NCBI GenBank assembly: GCA_949361645.1
Contig: OX442416.1
Coordinates: forward strand, 6,950,362 to 7,014,361
Direction of reading: 5' to 3'
DNA from: Spongilla lacustris
Lineage: Eukaryota; Porifera; Demospongiae; Spongillida; Spongillidae
Length of the DNA stretch: 64,000 nt
Of this stretch, positions 34,800 through 48,246 are shown one piece after another. Position 1 is the stretch's first letter, and every line of letters starts with the position of its first letter. Made by a program: the position numbers and the translations under genes. The notes beneath the pieces are model-generated. The model had not been told where the DNA came from. It searched no databases and saw nothing but the letters and a program-made list of their open reading frames with translations.

Positions 34800-36690
34800 A
34801 ACATGTAACATTTGACCACATATACATGTACATGCAGCACAACACAATTCCCTTCCCATGTGTTTTGTGTCAACATATGTGAACAGAGAGGAGCATTTTT
34901 GTGCAGAAATAGAAGGTAGTAGGTAACCAAAGTGATCTAATTACAATGCATGTAATTCTGGGAAAATCTGATTGTTGGATAAACCTATGAAGTGGTCCTT
35001 TGAACAAAAAGTCTAAAACACAGTTTTATGTACACATGTATACCTTACAATGTCTAGTAAACAAATTCACCTTTACTATTTTTTTCTAGACTGTTGAGTT
35101 TATTATTAACAGATTGTCACAGTCTATTAGCACTTCTGAACAAGTAAATACATTATAAATCCAGTATAAAATATGCATCGTACATAATTTTAACTAATCA
35201 AACTTCACTTGTATCAATTGCAACAGCCTGTTAGAATGTAGTTAAGACCTCCAATTTACCCCTCCACACTAGCTATGTGTGAGCTAAATAGGTTCAATGA
35301 GTGAATAGTAAGTAGTTGGATATCAAGTGATCAGATAGCCTGTGGCTGAATAAATAGTGTTCAGATAGCCAGTTTCTGCATTATCAGAGGTGGCATGCAT
35401 AACCAGTGGCTGGATAACTTGGAAGAGGCGAGCAGCATTACCAGTATTACCTATGTATCCAATTGCAATTAGTTGTCTGGGGTGTACTGTTATGGATTGT
35501 CGTCGATGATGGAACACTAGTGGCCATCCGGTCTGCAAAGCTCTGCGAATGAAGGCCTAGTGTCTTGCCTCAGCACAGCCAATACAATCCCCATGCACTA
35601 TGTTCCCCACTATATATGAAGAGCTGAACAGTGATGGACACACCTTTCAATATTCCAGCACTGGAGGAGGATGATGTGTAGGATCGGAACCACTGTAGTA
35701 GTAGTATGGATATGAAGGGAGATATTCGATTTAATGAGCATAGACACACAGCTACATTAAAATAGTCAAACAATGGTCTGTTGAAGTAAGCGAATGTTGG
35801 ACCGGGAGTCAGAAGGCGGACATAATTATACAACACAAACACTTATTGCGGTATACGTAATGTGTGTTCCACGTAGCTTTCGCGTAACAACCAAATGCCA
35901 CAAAAGGTATATACATGTAAATCTGTTCACAAAGCAGTGAGTGTGGTTCTTATCCGTTTCAAAGCAGAATAGAAGTGAACTTTTCATAATATAAAATGCA
36001 TCCAATCTGCCAGAGGGTTCGAGCTGAATTCTTAGAGGGTCCAGGTACAGCAGTCTAAGCATGTTACTGTTCGTGGCCATTGCTTTCTTGGCATCATTTT
36101 GTTCCACTAAATCACACGAACCGATTTGTGCCAATACGATCCTACAGTTGAATGTTGTGTCCACACAAATCATGCTAAGTGCGATCTGAGCAGTCATTGA
36201 AGAGTTTGCAGTGTCAAGATGAAGAAAGGAAAGTGAAGAGTGAAGGCAGATGGCGTATATGAGTGTGCTCTACATGCATTCAGTCAATCTGCAAAGGGGC
36301 CTTTGACACAGACTTGATGAAGTGACCTGCAAATGCAGGGTGTCCTAAAAACTTTCTACAGACCATGTTATCAATCAATGGAGCTTAGCTTGCTGTACAT
36401 ATTAGGGCGATTGAAGAGAATGTGCATGGTAAAGGTTTACGACTGGTCTACTGAAGCCGGCATGCTGCCGATAATTGAAAAGTATAGTATAGAATGTCTT
36501 ATTAGAAAAGTTAATATACTGATGGGAATATGCATTGCGTTGTTACAAGTATGTGACTGCTAAAATGTCAGTACCGTCCAAACATTGTCACAGTGCATGC
36601 AAATTACTCAATCAGGTAATGGCAAGATAAACTAAGACTGTATTGCCAACATGTGCTCTAATGCTTGCTTACATTTTATCTCCTAGCTCA
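34800..36690. other. No gene recognised
   Basis: The longest frame (35826-36197, minus, 123 codons) has ordinary composition but no family signature or splice partners. CAGGGTGTCCTAAAAACTTTCT at 36338-36359 resembles a mariner-type end, but no opposite end was found. Confidence 0.35.
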
Positions 36691-36705
36691 ACTGTAGAAA
36701 GGTCA

Positions 36706-36985
36706 GGCTTAGACATCTCTAGGCCGGCTTATCTGCTGGTGCCAAACTGGTCCCTCTCCCAGTGACTGTGTCTCTCACTCCTGCTGCTTTTGACATCAAA
36801 GTCATACATCTGCTTAATACAGTCTTGATTCTGGAAGCAAGCTTGGTTTCAGGCAACTCTGCAGAGTTTGGTGCGGTAAGAAGAATGGCCAGATGTGTTC
36901 AAGGTTAGGCTGGACATGCATTCTATTAGTGGTTGAAGTTTATATGGTGGTTGTGGATGTGAAGCTCCTACATGTATAGATCAAT
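36706..36985 (+). pseudogene. Retroelement C-terminal domain relic, frameshifted
   Basis: The frame first reads LDISRPAYLLVPNWSL, then after a stop and shift AAFDIKVIHLL...LEASLVSGNSAE, and after another shift MCSRLGWTCILLVVEVY. These blocks keep the order of a conserved domain found at the C-terminus of reverse-transcriptase-like ORFs in sponge and coral genomes (RPADVLVPNW ... AFDxTVTSPL ... KCxELGWxCIPLVVExYG). That match is from memory and should be searched. Several frame breaks show it is dead. Confidence 0.5.
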
Positions 36986-39833
36986 TTCACAACGTACGGT
37001 ATAGGCAGATCTAGACTCATTCGGGCCGCAGGAGTTCCTGTGGAGTACTTCATACGGCGCGGCAACTGCTCCTTTCTGACTCCTGAACGAATAATAGCAT
37101 GCTCTCGTTTCCAGAAATACGGCTGTTATCGTTCTATGTCAACGAGTCGGTTTACTCGATTCCATTCCAAAGGGAAAAAGTATTTATCCATAATGAAAAA
37201 CGATAAATTAAACAAAAGTTGCATAAAACCGTGACATAATAGTTTCTAATTTATTTTGAAATTCAAATATTGAAAACGCCACAAAAATATCAATTATTCT
37301 CGTAGAGAAATTTATAGAAATCAACCTAAATTTCCTACTACATGTAGTACGGTAAAATCTTTTAATTTATCGAACAATTGATAATTTGAATTGGTTGGCG
37401 GTTTCGTACACGGTCCGTTTGTGCACATACAACGCTCTGAAATTACTTTTTATTCATTGTTCAACAAACAAAAACTCACCAAAATTATCCAAAATATATA
37501 CGATCTACAACAGCAACCGAATTTACATGCAACAGTTCAGCAATTACAATGCATGTTGTCATATGATATTGGCATAAAAACCTGTTCCTCTCTATTATTC
37601 ACACTGTCTATTGTGTCCTATATAGTAGTACATTGACTGCTGCTGGACAGTACAGCAACAAAAAAAAAACTTTTGTCACTGTGGTAAATATTAATGCACA
37701 GAGGTACATAACTATAGCCACATCATCCTCTCCATGCTCTCATTTATCATTGTGGTGGTGATCTCACTGCAGTTTCTCTCAGCAAATGATGGTGTAAAAT
37801 GGCTGCCCACCAATCCAATAACAAGGATGGCTACTGCTATGACCAGGAATGAACCTCTGTACAGCACGACCTTTAGCTTTGAGGATGTGAGACATGTCAA
37901 GCACCTGCAATCAGCATATGATTTCCTTCCATCTAGCTGTGGAGTAGTTTCACTAGTTGTGATGCCTTGGGTGACAGCGTTATAGTGGTGGTGGTGTTGG
38001 GTAGTGACCTGTTATGTTATTTTGTGTGCATGAATGTGTTTTGCAATGTGTTTTGGTTGGGAAAAAGAGCGACCTGAAAAACTTTAAAGGGCAATGAGCA
38101 AATACACAACATTACCTCTTCCCCTGCAATATCTTGCTCCTTCCTCTCCCGACAGCTTGCCTTCTCTATGGCCTATTGTACTGTTATAATTCAAAGTTTA
38201 TTGTGTTGTATGACTTACTGTTTTGGCTTGTTTTTCCCAGTCCATTCTCACAGCAACAATTAAAAAATAACCAAACTAGATTTGAGTATTAGTGCAAGTT
38301 TTAGATGTGTATGTAAAAATAATGAATATGTAGGTGCAAAAATATGCATGTGATTTAAGCATTCCTTTTAAATGTCCACAGACGTACCTGAAGAATGCAT
38401 CCACACAGTATCCCAACCCAGTACCCCATTGCACCCATCTCTGCTACCAGTGTTAGACAGAGACCAATGGGAAGACCAATGAAATAGAAAAAAACAATAC
38501 TTGAAATGGCTCCAAGCAGCTGTAGACCACAGCCACGCAGAACACCACCAAGTATACCCTAAGTGATGAGAATGAGAATGCAATGACTTAAATAAAAAGT
38601 CTTGATTTGCACTGTAAGAAATTATAGCACCACAGAGTTATAGACCAATCATTTTATTTAATTTTCATAATGAAATTAGAATGTCCAAGTACATGCAAAT
38701 CAATCCAAGTTAATCCACTCACCAGAGCATGATCAAAGAAGACAAAGAATGAAACTACGTTCATCAGTCTGGCAAAGCCTTTGATTAAAACACTGATTGG
38801 ATTGGTTTGGTATAAAGTTATGAATACATACATGCATAAACAATTAACTCACTCATCTGTAGTGAACACATGCTAGTTGGTATTTAAGTGCCTGCAATGC
38901 TACTGCTGACACTAGGGCCTCTCCCACTATAGAATTGTGGTGGGAGACATTGATCCGGCCCCAATTACTGTGAGTCTCTAAGTTGCCTTACGTCCAAGTG
39001 TTAATGATAAATAGAATATCCGTTTAGCACCCTTGGTGTTGCCTGCTCCTAACTCGTTCCCAATGCGGATGGTGGTTGCTAAGCTGATAGAATATGCAAT
39101 CTGCATGGAAGATATTAAACTATAATTTTACGACAACAAAAATAATGTTGATGAAAGAAGATAACAGACACAATAAGCCAAATAATCAATGCTAATAAAA
39201 CATATTTACACATAGTGCATAATATTGGACGAAATGAAAATAAATGGAGGGAAGGGGGTCTCATATATTGGAATGCCACCCTCACATACTGAAAAGTTTA
39301 ATTTTCATACGCGTACGAATGTACAGTGTTCCAAATGAAGAGACCAAACAAAATGACCGTTCTTTACTATATTTGGTATTTGAACCCTTCAAGCTACATG
39401 TAATGAAATTAGATTTTCATATTCAGCCATCAAAACCTATACAGGAAAAAATTCAATTATTTCAAGAATGGTGACAATACTGAAAAAACAAACTTTGATT
39501 TAAATGACATCTTTCAATTGTAGTTCATGCACGTAAGGAAGATAGTTGTGTTCAAATTGATACCTATGTGTATACAAATTCGACTTCATAGCTCAAAGTG
39601 GTTGGAAAGATCGGTTACTATTTACGCATGTTTAATGGTGTCGCACGGTTAGCATGAATTAGGACAAATTCATTTCATTTAAGGGTCCAAAATCACGATT
39701 TCTAAATGAGAGGTCCCTGTGGTATCCATGTGATTAAAATAAAAGATTGGGATCTTTATAGGGGTATTAAACAATCCATGAAAAGATGTACATGTAACAG
39801 AAATAGCCTGGTTATATGATGCAACAGCACTTC

Positions 39834-39868
39834 TTAAACATACCAAATAAAGAAAAGGGTAATATTTG
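39834..39868 (-). repeat. Relic copy of the end of the large MATE exon, unit A
   Basis: On the minus strand AAATATTACCCTTTTCTTTA plus TTTG|GTATGTTT repeats the last about 25 bases and donor of the 280-base exon, roughly 110 bases further into the following intron. Unit B has the same relic at 50951-50987, so it predates the duplication. Confidence 0.6.
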
Positions 39869-42020
39869 CGAAAAAATAATATGTACCAAAATATAGTGCA
39901 AAGGTGATCATTTGGAAAAGAAGTCAGCAAAATCAAAATATGACACAAAGGTTATACTTGTATGAAGCTTGTCAAACCTACCAAAAAAAGAAATAGGGTG
40001 ATATTTACGGAGATGGTATATATTGCTAGTTCTGTCTTTTCAATCATTCCTATTATGATTATTCCCACTTCATTACTCCACCATTTGAGGCTGAACATCA
40101 GGAGGCCTGGAAGGGCTAGTTTGGTAAAGGTCCACCAGACTTTCCCAGCTCCACCCTCCCCATGTCTGCTTATGGAGTCCACAGGCCCATATGTACACCA
40201 GCAGAAAGAAGGGAGTAGAACTCTGGGTTAAAGTTATTGCAAGTACTGCACCGCTGTTGGAGAGAAGGGAGTATAACATACAGTTGATGGGTATGCTTAA
40301 ATGAATGAATACATGCAGATTAAGGTGTGACGAAAGATGGTGAGGGTACAAAATAAGCAAAACTCACACAAATCCTAGATTAAATTCATACAAAAAGATT
40401 GCATGCAGCAAGATGTTCACCACATTGTTCACAATCCCAGTGAGGATGAACACCACAACGATACTCTGTGTGGAAGAAGAGTGATGATTATCCCACGAGG
40501 ATAGGCTTTAGATGGCAAAGAAAATGCCACACCTGTGTCTGCAAATACTTTGACAGCAACACATTCACCATGATAAACTGTGTGGGGAAGAAAGATATTA
40601 GATTGAAAGGTATGAGGAGATCTCCACACTCACAGGCAGGGCAAATGAGAATATCCTGATGTACTGAGCAGTCAGGCTATATGACAAATATAGTGGCTGC
40701 TACAATAAAGTTATTCTGTATTGTACCAACCTCACTACACAAGGGTCCTGATTGAGAAGAGTAAGAATAGACTCAGCATTCTGCCAAAGTGCTATTATTG
40801 GAAATATACTGAGTCCAATGATGAAAATCGCTGGATATAGTGAATGTGTACACGTGCGTGCGTGCACGTATGTTTGTGTATATGTGTATGGGGAAAGTTC
40901 TATTAGTAGCAATTGATATATGTAGATAACCTTGCTGTAGGATTATCCCGATCTTCTTGTATGCCTTGTAACCAAAGGCCTGAAAAAATGGTGTGAGATT
41001 ACGTTTTCATATTTGAGCATATAACCTACTTGAGCACAGAGGGTGTCAATTGCAGTGCCTGCACCATAGACTACACATGAGCCTGTCATGTTAATTACCT
41101 GCACGTAATGGAATTATTAATTATCTCTGATGTGTATTCCAGCCTTGCTGTAACTTTTTAATACTTTAGTACTGGGGCCACTATATACATACCTATAAAA
41201 AGCTGATTCAAATAAATGGAACTGATTTTAGTTTTATATCATCTTAATACCTCACCACCATAATATATATGTTATATTGTGTACATTAGAAAGTGTAAGG
41301 TAATAGTTTTCTAATTTACAACTTTGCATCGGCTGATTTCATCATCATCGACACTTGCTTTTATACAGTCTCATATCCAAACAAGAAAATACATAACATA
41401 AAATACATCACACATAATTATTATTACTGGTTTTATGTGATATCACAGCTTGGCATACTTGTAAATTAAATATCATTTCTTGGGATTGGAACATGGCACC
41501 TGATAACCTGAATCAACTGTTGAGGGTGTGAAATTGAACTTATTAAGTTTTAAACTCTTTGGTTGTGCAGATCACCACCACCCCCAACACACACTCCCAA
41601 AGAATAAAATATAGGCTAAATAGGTATGTTAATTTTAATACATTTAAGATTACTGTGGCCAATATGCTTTACAATATAACATGGACCATGGGTCCATGAC
41701 CTTTGCTGGATTGCATACTTAAATGCTTGAGACATAGTACTACTTACTGAAACAGCTAGACTTTTGACAAGAGGAGGGATGAAGGAAGAGTTGCATTGTG
41801 TTAGCTTTTGGCATGGCATCATAACACTAGGCTGTACATGTACCTGCTGCATCAATCTCCACAGTATTTCCAGTGATGTGGCCTACAAAGATTAGTGACA
41901 CAAGGAAGACTGACTGTGTCAGAAACAAGTAAAAGTACTTTTGTTCCATATAAAGAAATAGAGAATGTATTGTGGTACATGTACATGGGAATTTTGCCAT
42001 ATACATTAATATTTTGTGTT

Positions 42021-42205
<185 letters not shown>

Positions 42206-42840
42206 AGGGTGAGGGATGAGATAAAATAAGGCTATATGTTTTTCATTCAACTTACAATAGGAAAAATGAGCTTTAGAATTGCAATAATTTCCTGCTTCAC
42301 CCAGCCTGTGAAAGCATCCTTCCATCCTTGTATCAGCTTCGTACATGTCAATGCTAAAACAGCATTTCATATAATGGAACCAGAGAACCAAAGCATTTAT
42401 AATTATACATTCCATGGAATGATTATAGCGGTATACTCAGACTTTGTCTAAGCGTACACTGTAGCGTAGACAACATTCTGATAAAACTAATTGAATTCAT
42501 GATATAGGTGCAATACATCTTCATTTCACTCGAACATTGCATAAAATCAGATATGGTTGCGTCACTCAGAGAATAAAACTCCCCTGCGCTGAGCTTATTT
42601 GTGAGCTTTCATATTATTTTGATGTACTTAAAAGTACTTTTTAACTCGACCATTCTAACATGAAATATGCTCATTGTAAAGTACCTATTGATGCACCTTA
42701 AGAAAACATAATGCAATGTCATTCTCTGTATCCAGAAAACGCTTTGAAGCGATATGTACACTGATCAGGCGTTCCGAGCTCGTCAGTCAGTATGTAGCTT
42801 GGTTACTAACACAGTTTTTATTACCGTATCTCCTATACAG

Positions 42841-42975
42841 GCGACAAAAGGTGGTCAACAAGCTAAGGTTGAAATACTTCACACTCCGGCAAGCTTAAAA
42901 AAATTCTTCCGATTGGAGCCATTAGCCGATACGACGGACATCATCATTGATAATCAGATTCGCGAAATTAAATAA
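42841..42975 (+). other. Conserved open segment antisense to MATE intron 1 (unit A)
   Basis: After an acceptor-like CTATACAG the plus strand reads ATKGGQQAKVE ... EPLADTTDIIIDNQIREIK and stops with TAA. In unit B the same segment is 53640-53762. It differs by 8-base and 4-base indels, yet the total difference is 12, so the frame is kept. It could be the tail of a small antisense gene or chance. No family recognised. Confidence 0.25.
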
Positions 42976-43494
42976 ACCGGTAGGGACCGACAAAAAGAAA
43001 GTTGAGTCAGATAAAGTGTGCACAACTTTTGAACGTTCAATACCATGCTTGGTTCTGTTCGATTTTCATCTAGATATTCATGTAACGAGGCCGGCACGTG
43101 CACGCACACGATAGATCGATCAAGTTTTAAGCAGCCGCCACCAAGGTATCCGATGAGGCAGATTAGCTTAAACGAGTTGTTTTTAATGTCATGCACGTTA
43201 CTGTTACTTAATTGATTGTACTACGACATGCTTGATGCTGGCAAACGAAGATACATCATCACCTCTAGAATGCTCTTGCGGGAAAAATTGTAAATCCTTG
43301 TTTGGAAAAAGGACCACATCTTCGCTCCAGACACCCTCCGGGAGTGGAGCGTCCCCTACCTGTCCACTCCCCATCTTACACCCCATTAAAAAAATGTACG
43401 CCCGACCCTGCGCCCATCTGCTGCTTCATATAATGGTCTGGGGACGAAACTAGATAGCTGTGTTTATGTGCTGAACGTATCTGGTGTGACAGTA

Positions 43495-43525
<31 letters not shown>
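43495..43525. repeat. Poly-G tract
   Basis: A run of about 31 G in unit A. Unit B lacks the run and the sequence around it (about 43485-43860). Confidence 0.9.
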
Positions 43526-43527
<2 letters not shown>

Positions 43528-44674
43528 TATGCCCCCGGGAGCCGATCGAGGGTGGGCGCCGTCAGGATGTAAAATTCTAAGTTGTCTAACAAAACAAATT
43601 TTGACGAGGAACGAGCGGATAAATTAATGATGTCATGTAGATAACGTAATTGTCGTAAGAATTATATATTCACAGGTTACCCACATTCATTGCCGCATAG
43701 CAAATTTGTTGCTAAAAATGCTATCGATTCGTGAAAATGCGTTGGTTTCTGGGGCTCCGCCCCAGACCCCCTAGCTGATGCTTTGTTTTGGCTCTTAACT
43801 GTTGAAGTAGAGATGCTAGGGGCGCTATACATTGTCCTGTCCCCGGGCGCTGATAACCCTCGCGCCGCCACTGTGGTGTGATGTGATGGTGGTGTGTGAG
43901 GGTCTTTAAATTTAGTAGTGTGTGATGATGGTATCTCCAATGTGATTTGTACGTATAGGTACAACATGTAGCCTTGATTGAAATATTGGTGCATGTATTG
44001 TTTGGTTCTTATCATTTGTATATGTCATTGAGCACAATGAACAACCAAACTGCATTGTTAGAATTTCATTAGTTCATACCATTATTGTTAAAACCAATTC
44101 CAAACATTGAAGAGCAGGAAAAAAAATTTAATGTCATGTACAACGGTTTCCACTGTAGTATCTTTGACTTTGGCTTCCATCGCTCCAGTCTCATGGCTTA
44201 ACGTCTTTAAACTATCGAGAACTATATTTTCTAAAATACCTACCTCTCTCAACCTTCGTAAAAACCAGTCACAATTTTTACGGCAGATATTTGGATATGC
44301 GGAAGTACGTTACGTGAAATTTAAAGCTTCCTATAGCTAGTTCTCATCATTGTCATCTGCATGTACATTGTAGCTGGCCTGCAATCAACAGAAAGTCGAT
44401 GTCGTTTTCCGGCATCGTCTTTTTACTATTTAGCTAAGCCTACTTAAATATAGTACATGTATACATCGCGACCGTCGAGACAAAATGCGACCAACCGCCG
44501 TGGCTGCGGTTTTAACTATACAAACACTAGCTTTACCTTGGATATCAGTTTCTTTTTCGGATTGAGTACTCAGAATCTTCTCGGTTTCAATCATCGCTGC
44601 CAACTGTTGCCTGTTGTCCTCTCCCTAGTTACGCCTCGTACTGAATTGTATGCATGTATGTTTGGAATTCTTTA

Positions 44675-45880
44675 GTAAAACAGCAATTCAGACGTCCGCT
44701 CGCGGGTCATTGCAAATACCGCATTCAGTCACGCATCCGTGTAGATAACGAAACGTGCATACACGATCACCGGAAGGATGAATTTTTTGAAACAGCACTG
44801 GAAGGAATTTCTTTAACCGATACCGATTACCCGGGCTAATCTAAATATTCTGTCAGGCCGTTGAATATTTTCGTACGAACTTGAGATGTTAACAAATTAA
44901 GAGCAGAAGCAAAATTTGTAGTGGGGAAGTTTCTTTCTACCATTAGTACAGTATGTTCTACGTATTATAAGACCTGTGCTTTGTTGCAATCCCTACTTTG
45001 TATAGAAATTCATCGGCTCCGATGCAAAGACAGGACTTTCGTATTTTCAGTCCTAATTCAAATATATATTATCTCTGTTCAAAGTAAGAATTCTTTTCTT
45101 ATGTATATATTTTTTAAATGTCCTTGTGTTACGCTAGAGTTAGAAATATGATAAATAGCAGCTGACCAAGGCAAAGTTTGGAGTGAGTTCTAATTATTGC
45201 ACGCGCATACTATATTCTGTTTTAATACGCCTTTATATATCTGTAGGAGCAGCTTCTTTTTGACCCATTCACGTATTTTCTAGGCCACTAATGAAGCTTT
45301 ACTGCATTACAAGGTATGTTTTAACTTCGCTCACACAAGCTTCATATATATCCCACACACCTACAATTACTTTTGGTGGAGGGGTGGACTGTTTCATGTG
45401 TTTAGCTTATGTAATGGATGATGCAGCTTGTTTGAATGTAGTTTGTTTTGTTTGCTAGGTGAATCTAGATGACATAATGTTGACAGTTGTATGGTGGGAG
45501 TGGTACTGTGGTGATGTGATGAAAAGTGGAGGTACTGGGGTGATGGTGGGTGGGGAGAGGGTGAAATAGTGATGTAGAACACAGTTGTGGTTGGGTGATG
45601 GAGGGTATAGTGGTGATGGGGGTATCATGCATGGTGGGTGGAGGTTACAGTGATGATTGTAGGTGAGGGTACAGTTGTGATGGATGGGTGGAGAGATGAT
45701 GGTGAAAGGGTAAGGGTACAGTGGTGGTGTAGGAACAGATGGTGAGTTGCTAGATGTATAGAGTAAAGATTTTATGTGGACTAAGTGGTGGGAGATTGTA
45801 GGTGGTATGTATAGGCTTTGGGAAATTTATTTTACATGGTGTGTGGACTTTAGAATGTTATGTGTGCCTGTGTGATTTGT
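44675..45880. other. Non-duplicated sequence between units A and B
   Basis: The stretch begins exactly where A/B homology stops. A plus-strand frame at 44684-44839 (after AAACAG) reads RIRVDNETCIHDHRKDEFFE and ends TDTDYPG-stop; it looks exon-like but has no partner. The segment 45450-45720 is GATGGTGG-rich low-complexity DNA. Confidence 0.35.
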
Positions 45881-45882
45881 GA

Positions 45883-47215
45883 CGTTTGTACCGCGAAATG
45901 ACCAAAAAAAAATCACGATATAAAAAAATTGCAATATTCATGTATCGCGGCAGGCCTGGATGTAGGATTTGCACATCGAGAGTTACGGCAGTAACTATCA
46001 TATAGGATTTGTGCCGTATCATGAAATCATTTTTTTAAAAACGTGACCCGAGTATAACTCACGAACCGAGAAACGGATAGTGTAGCTCTTTATTGCTATC
46101 GAGCCACAATGGAAAGACGATCATTTTCATGTTTTGTTCAAGTCGCCAGACCATTTACTTTAAGAGAACAAAAAAGCTCGTAATTCTCGTTCCCAGACTG
46201 TAATTTGTTCATAGTCGTTGTCGTATTTATGGGTGAGTATAACTCGAGATAGGAAAGGCTTTAAAGAGCGCCAGTTACACCAATAGATGTAGAATTTACC
46301 CACCGACTGCCCCTTGAGGTCAGATATACATGTTTGGTATAAAGCAATAAATACGTCCGAGTACCAAACACAAGCGTTCCCATGACAATACCCATACGTA
46401 TAATTAGAATTTTAATTATGGTATTACTTAACTAGCGTTGTCAAAAAGCCTTCATGGGAACGAAAGAGGAAAGCTAAGCGACTAGAGGCCGGAATACCTG
46501 CAAAATCAAGACGACGAGTTGGAGTCCTCCCTAATTCGGTACGATGCTGATGCGGAACAAAGGCGGGCGTCTGCTCGTGACATGTACAGAGCAAATCTGG
46601 AGTCAAACCGAGTTTCTAAGAGGTGGCGACAGGAAAAGAATTCTGTTGCGGTGCAAGCTTCTAATATAAGAGGCGGCGTTATGAACTGAACTCAGATGAG
46701 AAACGAGCTTCTAAAGCTTGGCGCGCGAGTTTGGAACTAGAACAGCAGCAAATGTAACATAACAATAACTGTGTTGCTAGGCAATAAACATGGGAATTAC
46801 AACGGCTGGATTTTATAATACAGTCGTATTTACTTCAAAATTGTACTAGTATGTACGGGTTGCAAAGTACATGTACATGTACACCTATATACTAGTAGTC
46901 ACTTATATAAAAAAAAGAATGAAACAAGATATCAAAAACATTCTCTCTGCGAAAGTTAGTGGTATATAGGATTTGAAGGCAATGGTGGTGTAAAAAGGAA
47001 GGGAACAAGTGCTCAACGATGGTACAAAATTTTGAATAGTCCTATATTTAGCACTTTTGTAGTACGTACATTATGCGTTGCTAAATATACAGGGTAGGAT
47101 TATTAAAAAAAATTGTACCATCGTTGAGCACTTGTTCCCTTCCTTTTTACACCACCATTGCCTTCAAATCCTATATACCACTAACTTTCTCAGAGAGAAT
47201 GTTTTTATATCTTGT
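45883..47215 (+). mobile_element. Composite repeat at the 5' side of unit B, with decayed ORF
   Basis: Matches 56460-57862 closely and 28064-29040 in inverse. It begins with CCGCGAAATGACC, like the hAT-type ends at 29413, contains the decayed ORF at 46400-46756 and ends with a foldback MITE. The ORF relic reads RYDADAEQRRASARDMYRAN and later RRRYELNSDEKRASKAWRAS. This Arg/Tyr/Glu-rich repeated pattern is like that of mobile-element-associated proteins of basal animals; that comparison is from memory. Frames are broken in both copies. Confidence 0.65.
46924..47215. mobile_element. Foldback MITE, copy 2
   Basis: The arms run from ACAAGATATCAAAAACATTC to its inverse GAATGTTTTTATATCTTGT, about 135 bases each, and include GGAAGGGAACAAGTGCTCAA and its inverse. 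A short middle separates them. There is no coding capacity and no clear target duplication. Confidence 0.85.
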
Positions 47216-48240
47216 ATAAGTAAGGAAACAATGGTAAATTAATATTACAGACCTAAATTATTATGAAATCGGAATTTTCTATATGTAGTTGTAAATCAAA
47301 ACCTTACAAAGTGATTTGTGGGATGTACGATTGGTTCTTGCTCTGATAACATTTACTTACACAATGAGTTGTCAGGAGATGTGTACATTAGCATCTGAAA
47401 AATATGTACCCTCTTACGACACTATATACAGATAGCAACCATTAATTCCCATATGCATGAATGATTAATTATTTTGCCCTTCTTGAGCTGTACCAAACTC
47501 CACATCATGACCACTTAAAAAGTTCTCATTGACCTTGCCACTTAATTCATTGTCAAAAGTTGGAGTGTCTTCACATCAAAAATTTAAAGGTTGAAAGATG
47601 TTTTACTACCCCTGGTACTCAACAGAAAATAATAACAATCAAAATATGCACACACACACAATACAAATAGTTACACACAAACGTTCATCCACCGCTGCAT
47701 AATGTGGCAGTAGGAATGACTCAGAATGGCACGAGGTTTTGCTCTAATCAGGGAATGACTGAGCTGACCATATACATGTAAAGACTAGCAGACGCTGCAG
47801 ATTTAGAGGTAATCCTATGAATGCCTAAATGAGGGACAACTTGTTTTTATTAAACCCTCTGGACCCCATGCAGCATAACTAGTTACCACCAGTGCTATAC
47901 ATTTCCAGCTCAATTCAGCAAATTTGTTGTCAGTGTTTTCTGAACACAACTGCTCTTGCTACAACACCTGAGTATGCCCACTTGCATATTGATACTAGAA
48001 TTGAGCTAAGATATAACAGTGTCTGAAAAAAAAAAACACCATGCAAGATTATGCTGTACTTTCTTTACAATAATTGCGGGCATCACCTGACAGCAGCAAT
48101 CATGTTGTACAATAAGATATTCGCACACAAAACAACATGAAACATTTATTTATACTGTCTATTGTGTCCTATGTAGTACATTGACTACTGTTGGTCAGTA
48201 AACTGCCAATAAACCTTTGTCGCTGTGAATGAAGAGGGGT
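47216..48240. other. Spacer of unit B, shared with unit C
   Basis: Near-identical to 57863-58895. No exon-like frame. It holds the 3' flank of the MATE gene. Confidence 0.6.
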
Positions 48241-48246
48241 ACATAA

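Noticed and set aside
35826..36197. 123-codon minus-strand frame
   Set aside because: No domain or splice context; could be a small orphan gene but nothing supports it over chance.
36336..36360. Possible mariner-type terminal repeat (CAGGGTGTCCTAAAAACTTT)
   Set aside because: No matching inverted end or transposase piece was found nearby.
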